From Ilumatobacteraceae bacterium (lineage in GTDB: Bacteria; Actinomycetota; Acidimicrobiia; Acidimicrobiales; Ilumatobacteraceae): a DNA stretch of 64,000 nucleotides. The first letter of the stretch is position 1; every line of letters begins with the position of its first letter. Positions 45,052 to 53,629 of the stretch are shown here, piece by piece. The position numbers and the translations under genes were made by a program. Where the stretch lies: contig JAOBWK010000080.1 of NCBI GenBank assembly GCA_025463305.1, forward strand, positions 10,828 through 74,827, read 5' to 3'. The notes beneath the pieces are model-generated. The model ran no database searches, was not told the DNA's origin, and worked only from the letters and a program-made list of their open reading frames with translations.

Positions 45052-47342
45052 CCGACGACAGGTTATCGATGCCCGGCGAAGGGACCGAGGTCGTGGCCAT
45101 TGCCGCGGGTGCTGCGATCATGGGCGTCGGCGTCGCGACCTGGGCAGGGGCACGGCTCTCCACCGTGGTCGGTGGTGGACACGTGAGCGGAGGGTTCGGT
45201 GACTGGCTCCTGGTCGCCAGTCGCCTGCTCCGTGGACAGGGCCAGCGCGCAGCCTGGGGACAGCTTGCATCCGATCTCCCCGGTGCGCCGCTCTACTGGG
45301 CGTGCACGTCGCTCGCGCTGCTCGCTTTGGTTGCGACCGGCGTGTTCGCCTACTTCGGATGGAAGCGCATCCGAGTCGATGCACGACGCCGCCGGTTCGG
45401 CCAAGACACCGAAGCACACCAAGCCAAACAAGCCGACATCGCCCCATTGATCGTCAAAGACGTCATCCCGCCCGCGGGCAGGATGCTGCTCGGACGGATG
45501 GCCGGCACAACATCGATCCTCGCAACTGAAGACCGCACCCGCCACCCGATCGCGAAGGGCTCAGCCCGCCGCCAAGGTGATCGCGGCTCCGTCGCACTCA
45601 TCGGGCCAACCGGCTCCGGCAAGACCGCGCTCGTCGCATCCGCGATCGCCACCTGGGACGGGCCCGTCGTCGCCGTCTCCGTCAAACGAGACCTCTACAA
45701 CACCACCGCAAACTCACGCGCCAAACGCGGCGAGATCGCCGTCTTCGACCCTGGCGGAGCCACCGGTCTCGCCACCGCCCGATGGTCACCTCTCGAAGCC
45801 GTCACCACATCATCGGGCGCGCTCCGCACCGGACGCGCCCTCGCACAAGCCATCCCGCGTGGCGGCGTCTCCAACGCCGACTACTGGACCAAACACGGCG
45901 AGAAACTCCTCAGCGCGTTCATGGCCGTCGCCGGACTCGCCCGCCTCCTCACCGACAACGACGACACCCCGACGCGGGTGTCGATGGAACAGATCGCGAC
46001 CTGGGTCACCACCATGGCCGGCGCCAGCGACCCGACCATCAACCAACTCCTCCACCGAGGACTCGGCAAACACCAGAACACCGAGATCAAGCTCATGGCA
46101 CGCCACGCCGCAGTCACCTTCATCGGCATCGCCCGAGAAGACCACAAGATCCGCTCCAGCATCTACTCAACCGCATCCCTCGCTCTCGACCCGTGGCTCG
46201 AACCGTCCGTTGCACACTCCGCCACAGACTCCGCCCGACCCTCCTACCTCGCCGAGAACCAGTGGCCGACCAAGCCACGCTTCATCGACCTCGACTGGCT
46301 CATGGCAGGCGACGACGACCACGCCAACACCCTCTACCTCGCCGCAGCGCAACCCGAATTCGAACGACTCTCACCCGTCCTCGGTGGGCTTCTCGCCGAC
46401 CTCAAAGACGCAATCCACGCACGAGACATCGCACAGCAGCCGCTCACCAAGCCGCTGCTGTTCGTCATCGACGAAGCCGGCCAACTCGAACTCGGATGGC
46501 TCCCCACCGAAGTCTCCACCATCGCCGCCCTCGGAGCATTCTTCGTCACCTGCTGGCAATCGCTCTCCCAGATGCAACACCGCTACGCCACCCTCTCCGA
46601 CGCGGTCCTCTCCGGACATCGCACCAAATGCTTCTTCGCCGGCGTCGACGACCTCGCCACCACCGGCTACCTCGCCAACCTCCTCGGTACCGAACATGTC
46701 ACCACCCGGGGATCGTCTCGAGACTTACCGACGATCTGGACGAACGCCCGCAACGGTGCGGGCAGAACCATCTCTGAGTCGGAAACGTCTGAGGGATTTG
46801 CCCCCGCGAACGCACTGCGCCAGATGTTCCCCGGGGAAGCCGTCCTGCTCCACGGCACACTCCCACCGATCCACCTCGACGCCGTTCGATGGTGGAAGGA
46901 AACCCAGCTTCGCGAGCTCTTTCCGACCGATGCGCAGGGACGGTCGATCCCCGACCCGAACCAACCAACATGCCCGCTCACCGACAAGCCGGCTACGGGC
47001 GACGCCACCGTCGTCGACGAGACCACGTTCGAATCTGCTCGTGCTCAGCTCCCACCAACCCCACAATCGACAACGAACAAGACTGCAGCTCTGACGTCGG
47101 ATCAACCGAAGACCGAGACCAAAGGTCAACTGTCCATACCGTTGGAGACAGCACCGACTGAGGTATCCGACCAGCCGGTCGTCACCGGGGCAGCGGCCAG
47201 ACCGCAGAGCGATCGACCCCGCACACGATGCGAAAAGTGCCAGCGATCCCTGGGGCCCGACGAGGCAACCGGAGCGCGCATCGCCGGCAGGCTCGTCACG
47301 GTCTGCGCAACCCCATGCAGAGCGGCTCCAGACGCTCAGTAG
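45048..47342 (+). CDS. Type IV coupling protein (VirD4/TraG)
   Basis: A 764-residue coupling ATPase that links the relaxase-DNA complex to the channel. Two membrane segments (about 15-38 and 83-105) precede the motor: Walker A LIGPTGSGKTALVASA (about residue 183) and Walker B LLFVIDEAGQLELGW (about 470). The TraG/TraM recognition helices lie between. The last 40 residues hold a C-x2-C...C-x3-C zinc-finger-like cluster (RCEKCQRS, VCATPC), unusual for the family. ATG 45048 overlaps the previous stop. Confidence 0.92.
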   Translation: MTDDRLSMPGEGTEVVAIAAGAAIMGVGVATWAGARLSTVVGGGHVSGGFGDWLLVASRLLRGQGQRAAWGQLASDLPGAPLYWACTSLALLALVATGVFAYFGWKRIRVDARRRRFGQDTEAHQAKQADIAPLIVKDVIPPAGRMLLGRMAGTTSILATEDRTRHPIAKGSARRQGDRGSVALIGPTGSGKTALVASAIATWDGPVVAVSVKRDLYNTTANSRAKRGEIAVFDPGGATGLATARWSPLEAVTTSSGALRTGRALAQAIPRGGVSNADYWTKHGEKLLSAFMAVAGLARLLTDNDDTPTRVSMEQIATWVTTMAGASDPTINQLLHRGLGKHQNTEIKLMARHAAVTFIGIAREDHKIRSSIYSTASLALDPWLEPSVAHSATDSARPSYLAENQWPTKPRFIDLDWLMAGDDDHANTLYLAAAQPEFERLSPVLGGLLADLKDAIHARDIAQQPLTKPLLFVIDEAGQLELGWLPTEVSTIAALGAFFVTCWQSLSQMQHRYATLSDAVLSGHRTKCFFAGVDDLATTGYLANLLGTEHVTTRGSSRDLPTIWTNARNGAGRTISESETSEGFAPANALRQMFPGEAVLLHGTLPPIHLDAVRWWKETQLRELFPTDAQGRSIPDPNQPTCPLTDKPATGDATVVDETTFESARAQLPPTPQSTTNKTAALTSDQPKTETKGQLSIPLETAPTEVSDQPVVTGAAARPQSDRPRTRCEKCQRSLGPDEATGARIAGRLVTVCATPCRAAPDAQ

Positions 47343-47425
47343 TGATCGTCGACGGCCACCCTTGGATCACCTCGCGCCGACGCGACGTCCCAGATGCATG
47401 TCTTCGCACCTGCAAAACTGAGCTA

Positions 47426-47593
47426 GTGGAAACTCAGACCGGCTCCAGCACCGATATAGCTACGCCGAGTAGCGGACGATGCGATCGCTACGGAACCTTT
47501 CCTGAATGCCCGCTCTGCGGCGGATCACTTCACCCCGAACACGCACACTTCAAATGCCGCTCCTGCGGATGGCGCGACAGCTGCTGCGACTGA
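47426..47593 (+). CDS. Small zinc-ribbon protein
   Basis: A 55-residue protein from GTG 47426. Its C-terminal half holds two C-x2-C knuckles (CPLCGGSLHPEHAHFKCRSC), then GWRDSCCD. The spacing suits one structural zinc. It could be a nucleic-acid-binding accessory protein. The start is weak, and the frame is open upstream inside the VirD4 gene end. No family is known to me. Confidence 0.5.
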   Translation: METQTGSSTDIATPSSGRCDRYGTFPECPLCGGSLHPEHAHFKCRSCGWRDSCCD

Positions 47594-47862
47594 CGCGATC
47601 GACCGAGCGCGCCGATCGGAATCCGCGCAACCCGTTGGTGCTTCGCCGCGAGCCTCGCGCCCGCCGAACTGAGGCGTTCGGCGCCGCTCGTACCTGTAAC
47701 TCGACAGATGATCTGTTGCGGTCGAATGACGGAGGAACGGGCCGGATCTACGAAGCGTGGCCCGCCGATCCCGTACTGCTCGCCCGCCTGCTCGGGTCGC
47801 AGCGATCGCCACCACCCGAGGATTCATGATTGCCTCACGCTGACGTTGGGTACGTGACCGCC

Positions 47863-48048
47863 ATGAGCACCAAGCGCGAGAAGATCAAGCCCCACGAGGG
47901 CGACAGCCGCTACATCCGCCGTGACGACGACGGCAAGTTCACCGACGACCAAGTGGATGTCGGCGCATCCAGCGCCGCAGACCAGCGTCAGCACTCCACG
48001 CACGAGCCCCCGAAGGGCCAGGGAGACAAGGGCGACCGGCACAACTAG
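47863..48048 (+). CDS. Small conserved charged protein
   Basis: A 61-residue, strongly charged protein. The core SRYIRRDDDGKFTDDQVDVG resembles short actinobacterial proteins with the pattern 'RR-D-x-G-x-F/K-F-T-x-x-Q-V-D-V-G'. Their function is unknown. The tail is Gln/Lys/Gly-rich and probably disordered. ATG 47863 fits the family; GTG 47854 is nine bases earlier. Confidence 0.6.
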   Translation: MSTKREKIKPHEGDSRYIRRDDDGKFTDDQVDVGASSAADQRQHSTHEPPKGQGDKGDRHN

Positions 48049-48095
48049 CAGCCCAGCGCAGTCACCTCGAAGCCAAGGATCTACGATCCTCGGCC

Positions 48096-48416
48096 ATGGA
48101 TGGGATCAACGTTGTGGTGGCCTCGGACTCCGGTCACGTCGTGGTGACGGTGGTTGGTGAGTTGGACATGGCGACCGCTCCCGCACTCGGTGAGGAGGTC
48201 GGTGCCGCAGTCTTGGTCGACCCGCCGCCCCAGTCGGTCATCATCGACCTAGCAGCGGTTACGTTCTGCGACTCCCGAGGACTGCGGGAGCTACTGACCC
48301 TCAAGCAGCGCGCAGATGGTGCAGGAGTGGCATGGCAGATCGTCGGCGCAAGGGACGGCGTGCTCCGCCTGTTCGAGATCACCAAGGTGATCGAAGCGCT
48401 CAACGTGCAGGGGTGA
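48096..48416 (+). CDS. STAS-domain anti-sigma factor antagonist
   Basis: A 106-residue STAS protein (SpoIIAA/RsbV type). Signs are VVTVVGELDMATAPALGEE at the start and VIIDLAAVTFCDSRGLREL, cited here in part, containing the phosphorylatable Ser (D-S-R-G). When unphosphorylated it would bind and remove a HATPase-type anti-sigma kinase. That partner is probably the product of 48850-49392. Its end overlaps the end of the convergent GAF gene by 17 bases. Confidence 0.88.
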   Translation: MDGINVVVASDSGHVVVTVVGELDMATAPALGEEVGAAVLVDPPPQSVIIDLAAVTFCDSRGLRELLTLKQRADGAGVAWQIVGARDGVLRLFEITKVIEALNVQG

Positions 48417-48780
48417 CTACCAGCTCTGCGAGCTGAGCTGCTGTTGTGATCCCGATCTTGAGATCGGCGGTGACGAACCCGTACGGCTCCTCGGAGTCGA
48501 CGGTGAGGACCGCAAGTGCCGTGCGGTTCTCAAGAACCGGGAACGCCGCCTCGCTGAACACGCCACGAGTAGCGCAGAGGGCTGCATACGGCGAGTCCGG
48601 CAGAGTGAACAGGCGGTGAGGTTGGCCAGTGGCGAGTGCGAGCGAGGCGGGGCTGAGCGTCACCATCGGCTGGGCATCGGGATCGGTCGAGACGAGCACC
48701 GAGCCGTCTGGCAAGTGCACAGTTGCGTGTCGAGAGCAGTCGATCCGTTCCAGCAGATCGCGCAGGATACCCAGCACCAT
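48400..48780 (-). CDS. Small GAF-like protein
   Basis: A 126-residue protein with a GAF-type pattern: LLERIDCSRHATVHLPDGS at the start, then FSEAAFPVLENRTALAVLTV and a last helix. No output domain is attached. It resembles the protein at 5047-5493 in size and fold, and both sit near STAS and winged-helix genes. It is probably a ligand sensor that acts through the neighbouring switch proteins (inference). Confidence 0.65.
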   Translation of the reverse strand: MVLGILRDLLERIDCSRHATVHLPDGSVLVSTDPDAQPMVTLSPASLALATGQPHRLFTLPDSPYAALCATRGVFSEAAFPVLENRTALAVLTVDSEEPYGFVTADLKIGITTAAQLAELVVTPAR

Positions 48781-48849
48781 TCCTCCTCGTCTCGTAGAGA
48801 CGATGAGCCGTTCCCGGTGGCGGCACCGGCCAGACCATCTCCCTTGCGG

Positions 48850-49392
48850 TCAGGACGCTCGCAACACGAACGGGCCTCGCCTCAACCCCTCCAGCGACAG
48901 CGCGTTCGCCAGCCGCTGGGCCGCCGATCGTGACGGCGCGGGCGACTCGTTTGCAGTGCGCTGGGAGCGAGCCGCAGGGGTCGACACGGCCTCGACGGGC
49001 ACCTCGAACCACACGGCCTTGCCGTGCTCGCCCTTGTCGATCACACCGAACCCCAGGGCCGTGCCTCGAACGAGAATCAGACCTCGACCGCAGGTGTCGG
49101 TCATGTCGACGTCGGCCATCTTGCGCTCGGTGTCGAGCAGGATCTGGAAGGCGTCGCTGATCGAGAACCCGTCGTGCACCTCGACCCGCAGGGTGTCATC
49201 GTGCAGCACGATGACGACGTCGATGTCTGACGCAGCGTAGGTCACTGCGTTCGCAACCAGCTCGCTGGTGAACAGCATCGCATCCTCGGACAACATCCCA
49301 GCCGAGCCGAGCGCATTCTCGACGAATCGTCTGGCTGCGCGGCTGGCGCTGCGTTCGGGCAGCAGCCGGATGGATGATCGGCGCTCGCTCAT
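48850..49392 (-). CDS. HATPase anti-sigma factor/serine kinase (RsbW-like)
   Basis: A 180-residue GHKL ATP-binding protein of the RsbW/SpoIIAB type. The N box is LFTSELVANAVTYA and the G box is DTCGRGLILV. It lacks a histidine phosphorylation domain. It would bind a sigma factor and phosphorylate a STAS antagonist, probably that at 48096. ATG 49392 is chosen for AGGGAG seven bases upstream; the open frame starts earlier at 49464. Confidence 0.85.
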   Translation of the reverse strand: MSERRSSIRLLPERSASRAARRFVENALGSAGMLSEDAMLFTSELVANAVTYAASDIDVVIVLHDDTLRVEVHDGFSISDAFQILLDTERKMADVDMTDTCGRGLILVRGTALGFGVIDKGEHGKAVWFEVPVEAVSTPAARSQRTANESPAPSRSAAQRLANALSLEGLRRGPFVLRAS

Positions 49393-49672
49393 GGCTGCGC
49401 TCCCTGACGGCGGCTCGCCTGGATGAAACCGGGCGCCCCAAGGAAACGGGCCGTTGGCACTCACCCTACCGTCCCTGCGAAGGACCTACGGCGTCAGCGT
49501 CATCCGGTAGGCGGCGCTGTGGCGAAAGGTTCTGGGAGGTTGGCCAAAGTGAGGGGCCGCAAGCGAGGGTTGAACCGGCGAATCCCTCGCTCTACAGTCA
49601 CGGGCGGTCAAGAAGTCGGCCACGGGTCCGTCGCTGCCTAGTCCCCGCAGCGAAGATGCTGGCGGTATCACC

Positions 49673-49909
49673 ATGGACTTCAACTCGAAGTGCGAATCTT
49701 GGTTCAATGGCCTCCCAGCCGAGTTTCAGGAGCGAGCGTGCTACATCGTCGATCTTGTTCCTGACTGGATGGTCGTCTCCCTGCGGGAGGCCGACATAGC
49801 TCTAGCCGCAGCCGAGATGACGTGTGCTTTGCGGCACGGATTCCTGATGCCAACGGCACTCATGGAGTTCTTGGAATCGAAGCGGATGGCCGACAGCGGC
49901 GTCTGTTGA
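49673..49909 (+). CDS. Small hypothetical protein upstream of the ANTAR gene
   Basis: A 78-residue helical protein (ESWFNGLPAEFQERACYIVD, then READIALAAAEMTCALRHG). The ordering of hydrophobic residues and the position suggest a real gene. No family was recognised. It lies 77 bases before the ANTAR gene on the same strand and may act with it. The ribosome site is weak. Confidence 0.5.
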   Translation: MDFNSKCESWFNGLPAEFQERACYIVDLVPDWMVVSLREADIALAAAEMTCALRHGFLMPTALMEFLESKRMADSGVC

Positions 49910-49986
49910 ACGCCGTCACAGACTGCCTGGCGCGAAGGCGTTCGGCCGAGCGGTCAGCGTGGGCCACGGGCGGGTACACGGGCGAT

Positions 49987-50406
49987 ATGGCCGCAACCGC
50001 TGAGGACTTCCAGGATCTCCAAGCAGAGATCACGAGGATGCTGGCCGCTGCCTTGCGTACCGAGGAGGACCACGCCGCCGACATCGAGCGGCGCATCGAG
50101 GCGCATCTTGCCGAGACGGACCGTCGAGACCAGCTACACCTGGCCGAGGTTGACCGTCGCGACGTCCTTCATCACGACGAGAAGAAGCGCCGACATGACA
50201 CCTACGAGCGAGAGCTTGACAGCATCCGTGCTGCGCTCGACAACCGGGACCTGATCGGCCAGGCTAAGGGGATCGTCATCGCCTCGATGGGTTGCACGGC
50301 GGACGAGGCGTTCGACCTCTTACGCAAGCAGTCCCAGGCTGAGAACCGCAAGCTGCATGAGGTCGCTGCGGATGTGGTCGGTACAGCGCAGCGACGACGT
50401 CGCTGA
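49987..50406 (+). CDS. ANTAR-domain protein with coiled coil
   Basis: A 139-residue protein. Residues 15-80 form a long charged helix (IERRIEAHLAETDRRDQLHL), probably a coiled coil. The C-terminus is an ANTAR RNA-binding domain (LIGQAKGIVIASMGCTADEA, then FDLLRKQSQAENRKLHEVA). ANTAR proteins act as antiterminators at tandem stem-loops in nascent mRNA. There is no receiver or GAF input, so dimerisation through the coil may regulate it. Target hairpins are not identified. Confidence 0.8.
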   Translation: MAATAEDFQDLQAEITRMLAAALRTEEDHAADIERRIEAHLAETDRRDQLHLAEVDRRDVLHHDEKKRRHDTYERELDSIRAALDNRDLIGQAKGIVIASMGCTADEAFDLLRKQSQAENRKLHEVAADVVGTAQRRRR

Positions 50407-50577
50407 GCGTGCGCTCACCCCAGCAATCACCCTCTGCGTGACCTTGAGCTGTGCCCCGCCGTGCCGAAGCCACAGGCGTCGCTGCCGGTGATTCCCTTCC
50501 GAGCCGACAGCGACGTCACGCACGGCGATCGTTCCGCTCGTTCCTCGGGGCACCTTGAGCGAGCGTAACGCGCTGGC

Positions 50578-51030
50578 TTATGCGGAGTTCGGGCCTTCGA
50601 CTTGGTCGTCACCGACTTTCTCACCGCCCGCCTCGATCAGCGCGTCGTTCGCCACATCCGCTCGAAGGTCAGGCTCAGCCCGCTGCGTCTCGTCGTCGTT
50701 GCTCATGGTCGCCAGATGCCCGGTCGACAGCTCCACCAACCGCAACAGCTTGCTGACGTCGTTGATCGAGACCACGCCATCGTCGAACGGTCGGGCCGCT
50801 CGAACCGTGTAGATACTCCGTCGCCAGTTCGACGGGTCGCGCCGAGCTGTCAGCCAGCCGTCCTCGATCAGCTCGGCCACGATCGTCGCCGCACGCCGAG
50901 GAGACAGGCCGATCGCCGCTGCGATCTCCGTCTGCTTGACGGTCGGGTCGTTGGCGATGACGGCGAGGACGTGAAGATGCGGCCCGACGAACGACCAGCC
51001 GCCCGGTGGTCTCTGCGCTCGGCGCGGCAT
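50578..51030 (-). CDS. Winged-helix regulator (MarR-like)
   Basis: A 150-residue protein. The winged helix lies at about residues 12-75: FVGPHLHVLAVIANDPTVKQ, then TEIAAAIGLSPRRAATIVAE, then a wing WLTARRDPSNWRRSIYTV. The rest is acidic. It is the closest relative within this window of the regulator at 5552-5881. ATG 51030 is preferred because upstream residues are atypical, but its ribosome site is weak. Confidence 0.7.
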   Translation of the reverse strand: MPRRAQRPPGGWSFVGPHLHVLAVIANDPTVKQTEIAAAIGLSPRRAATIVAELIEDGWLTARRDPSNWRRSIYTVRAARPFDDGVVSINDVSKLLRLVELSTGHLATMSNDDETQRAEPDLRADVANDALIEAGGEKVGDDQVEGPNSA

Positions 51031-51097
51031 GACGGAACCGTAGCCGGTGCGGTTGTAGGGGTTCCCCTGATTCGAGCGACCCGCCCCATCGGTCATC

Positions 51098-52155
51098 ATG
51101 GCGGCAACGTCAACGGCAGGAGGACGACGACGCGTCGATTCAGTTTCGTACATGTAGGAGTCGCAGCACTGATGGGTGCAGCGACGGTGAGCGCCATCGG
51201 CCTCGTCCAGTCGGCGGGTGCAGCGGGTACGGGTACAGCCTCCGTGCTCGTGCCGATCACACCTTGCCGCCTCATCGACACCCGAACAGGAGCGGACAAC
51301 GTCGGCACCCGCGCCACCCCGATTGGGGCCCGGTGAAGCCGCCACGTTCCAGGTGACCGGCACCAACGGGAACTGCACCATCCCGGCGAGCGCCACGGGC
51401 ATCGCTACCAACGCAACCGCCGTCAACGCCTCGTCTGCGTCGTACATCACGATCTACCCCGCCGATGCCTCGCCCCGTCCGACCGCCAGCAACCTCAACT
51501 TCGTGGCTGGTGCGCCACCAACCCCGAATCAGGTGACGGTCGGGCTGTCCGCCACCGGAGCGATCGGCGTCTACAACCTCTCAGGCACGGTCGATCTGCT
51601 CGTCGACATCGTCGGTACTACCAAGCCATCACGGGTGGTGGCACCCAAGGACCGACCGGGCCACAAGGACCGCAGGGAATCCAGGGCATCCAAGGACTCA
51701 CGGGTGCGGCAGGCCCAAGGTGTCCAACTAGAGGCTGCGTCCAGCCATACGGAACCTTGGAGGTCGACTACGACAGCACCGCATTGGCGTCGATCAACAA
51801 CCGTGTGAGACCCGGTAGCGGCAGTGCGTCAGCGCACATTCCCCTCACGCTTCCACTGGGTGCTGTCATCCAGTCGGCATCAGCGACAATCTTCGATTCC
51901 GCCGGATCGACGCAATACCTCGTGTACCTCAGCCGCCAGCACCTGACGGTGGGCGGGTCGGGTCAGCAAGGCGTCGATGATACGGACGTCGGCATGGTGA
52001 CCGGTGGCACCGCATCCAATCAGCCCGTGACGCAGACCATCACACCGTCATCGACGGCCATTGTGTCGGCCACCGACAGCTTCTACCTGCAGTTCAATCT
52101 CGGCGTGAACACGAACGCCTTCTGTCGAGCGAGCGTCATCTACACGCTGCCGTAG
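51098..52155 (+). pseudogene. Secreted LLDTR-domain/collagen-like protein with two frameshifts
   Basis: Once a secreted protein: a signal segment (VGVAALMGAATVSAIGLVQS), an LLDTR-type domain starting PCRLIDTRTG, a collagen-like Gly-x-y run (GPTGPQGPQGIQGIQG) and a 130-residue C-terminal beta domain (LEVDYDSTALASINNR to VIYTLP). The first frame closes in a TGA at 51334-51336. Deleting one G of GGGG near 51326-51329 restores IGPGEAATF. Near 51616-51620 a missing base restores VGYYQAITGGG. The two shifts compensate. The true start is also unclear, since no ATG or GTG lies before the signal segment in its frame. This is a decayed gene or a gene with assembly indels. Confidence 0.75.
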
Positions 52156-52161
52156 CGACGG

Positions 52162-52470
52162 TCAGCGGTCCGCGTTCTGCCGCCACAGGTTCCTGGATGC
52201 GTCGGTCTTGGCCTGGTCGGCCGCATTCAACTTGTCGCGCTTACTTCCCTTTGGCACCTCGGGCACGACCCGCACCGGGTACGGCCCGGAGACGTACAGC
52301 TCCCTGGCCCGCTCGTCTCCCCGGCGACGGTGCTCGACCCACAACGCCTTCCACCGCTCGATCAGCTCGGGCGGGCAGTCGTCCGGGACCTAGCCCTTCT
52401 CGGGCACTTCATGCGCTGCGCAGTGAAAGCGTCGGGCAAGCGCGGCCAGCTCGTTCTCGACGGCGTCCAT
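52162..52470 (-). pseudogene. Small hypothetical gene split by TAG
   Basis: From ATG 52470 the frame reads MDAVENELAALARRFHCAAH through VPEKG, then TAG (52390-52392), then continues without break as VPDDCPPELIERWKALWVEH to the stop at 52162-52164. The whole would be a 103-codon charged helical protein. The two parts have consistent composition, so the TAG looks recent. No family was recognised. It lies just beyond the Ku stop, on the same strand, with ATG 32 bases from it. Confidence 0.6.
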
Positions 52471-52501
52471 GAACGCAACCTACGCAACGGCTGCGGTTGG
52501 G

Positions 52502-53368
52502 TCAGGCCGACTTCTTGCGGCGCACCGGAGCCGCAGCGTCCGCCGCCACCTTCTTCGCTGCCGGGCGAGCCGTTGGGTGACGAGCGCGCGACGCCTTCGC
52601 CGCTTCAACGCTCGCTTCGAGAGCAGCGGCGAGATCGACGACCGTCGAGCGCTCAGGCGCCACCTCGGCCTTGATGGTGCGCCCCTCGGCCTTGGCCTCG
52701 ATCAGCGCCATCACCTGCGCCCGGTACTCGTCCCGGTAAGTCGCCGGATCGAACGGATCGGCCATCGCCTCGACAAGCGTGCCCGCCATCGCCAACTCAC
52801 GGTCAGAGAGCTCAACTCCGACCACCGTCTCGAGATCCTCGACCTCGGCCGGGTCGACGACCTCGTCCGGGTACGCCAGCGTCGACAGCGTGAGGTGCTC
52901 ACCATCAGATCGAACGGCGGCGAGGTACTCGTGCTGACGCATGACGAACTTGCCGATCCCCACCTTGCCGGAGCCAGCCAGTGCCTGAGCGAGCAGGGCG
53001 TACGGCTTCACGATCTTGCCCGGCAGCATGATGTAGGACGACTCGTACATGGCGGCTGGGATCTGCTCGGCGGGCACGAACGTGTCGATCCCGATCTCCT
53101 TCGACTTCGCCGGAGCGAGCGGCTTGAGATCGTCGTCTTCGATTAGCACGTAGTGCCCGCCGCCGAGATCGAAGCCCTTCTTGATGTGTTCCGGCTCGAC
53201 CAGCTCGTCCGTGGCCTCAGCGACTTTCTGGTACCGGATGCGCGCTCCGCTGCGGTCGTCGACCTGGTTGAACGAGATCGACTGGCGCTTGACGGCGGAC
53301 ACCAACTTGACCGGGATGTTGAGCATCCCGATGGTGATCGAACCCGTCCAGATCGAGCGTGCCGCCAT
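52502..53368 (-). CDS. ku: Non-homologous end-joining protein Ku
   Basis: A 288-residue bacterial Ku protein, a ring-shaped dimer that binds DNA ends and recruits ligase D. The family start SIWTGSITIGMLNIPVKLVS is present, followed by KKGFDLGGGHYVLIEDDDL and KFVMRQHEYLAAVR. The Lys/Ala/Arg-rich C-terminal tail (about 240-288) is typical of the extended DNA-binding end. No ligase D gene is in the window. Its presence amid conjugation genes is notable but could be chance. Confidence 0.93.
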   Translation of the reverse strand: MAARSIWTGSITIGMLNIPVKLVSAVKRQSISFNQVDDRSGARIRYQKVAEATDELVEPEHIKKGFDLGGGHYVLIEDDDLKPLAPAKSKEIGIDTFVPAEQIPAAMYESSYIMLPGKIVKPYALLAQALAGSGKVGIGKFVMRQHEYLAAVRSDGEHLTLSTLAYPDEVVDPAEVEDLETVVGVELSDRELAMAGTLVEAMADPFDPATYRDEYRAQVMALIEAKAEGRTIKAEVAPERSTVVDLAAALEASVEAAKASRARHPTARPAAKKVAADAAAPVRRKKSA

Positions 53369-53629
53369 TGGCGGATCGTACCCACGCCCACGCCTTCATA
53401 ACCAGTGCCTGCCGAGCGGTGCGGGGGAGGGGGAGGTTGACAGGATCTGGCGGTCCTCGAAGATGGACGCCATGGCCAAGATGAACAACCACCGGAGTCT
53501 CTAGCGAGCCACGGTTGAAATGACGTATGACCGCAGCACGACGAGTGAGCGGAGTTCTCCAGTCGAGTGTGTGGTGCGCTGCGTGGTCGAGTGTGTGGTC
53601 GCGGGTGCTGCGTTCTTCAGGTTGTCCGC
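53369..53629. other. Spacer with two direct repeats
   Basis: About 260 bases between Ku and the next plus-strand gene. It holds two copies of GTCGAGTGTGTGGT, at 53562-53575 and 53586-53599 (24 bases apart). Confidence 0.55.
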
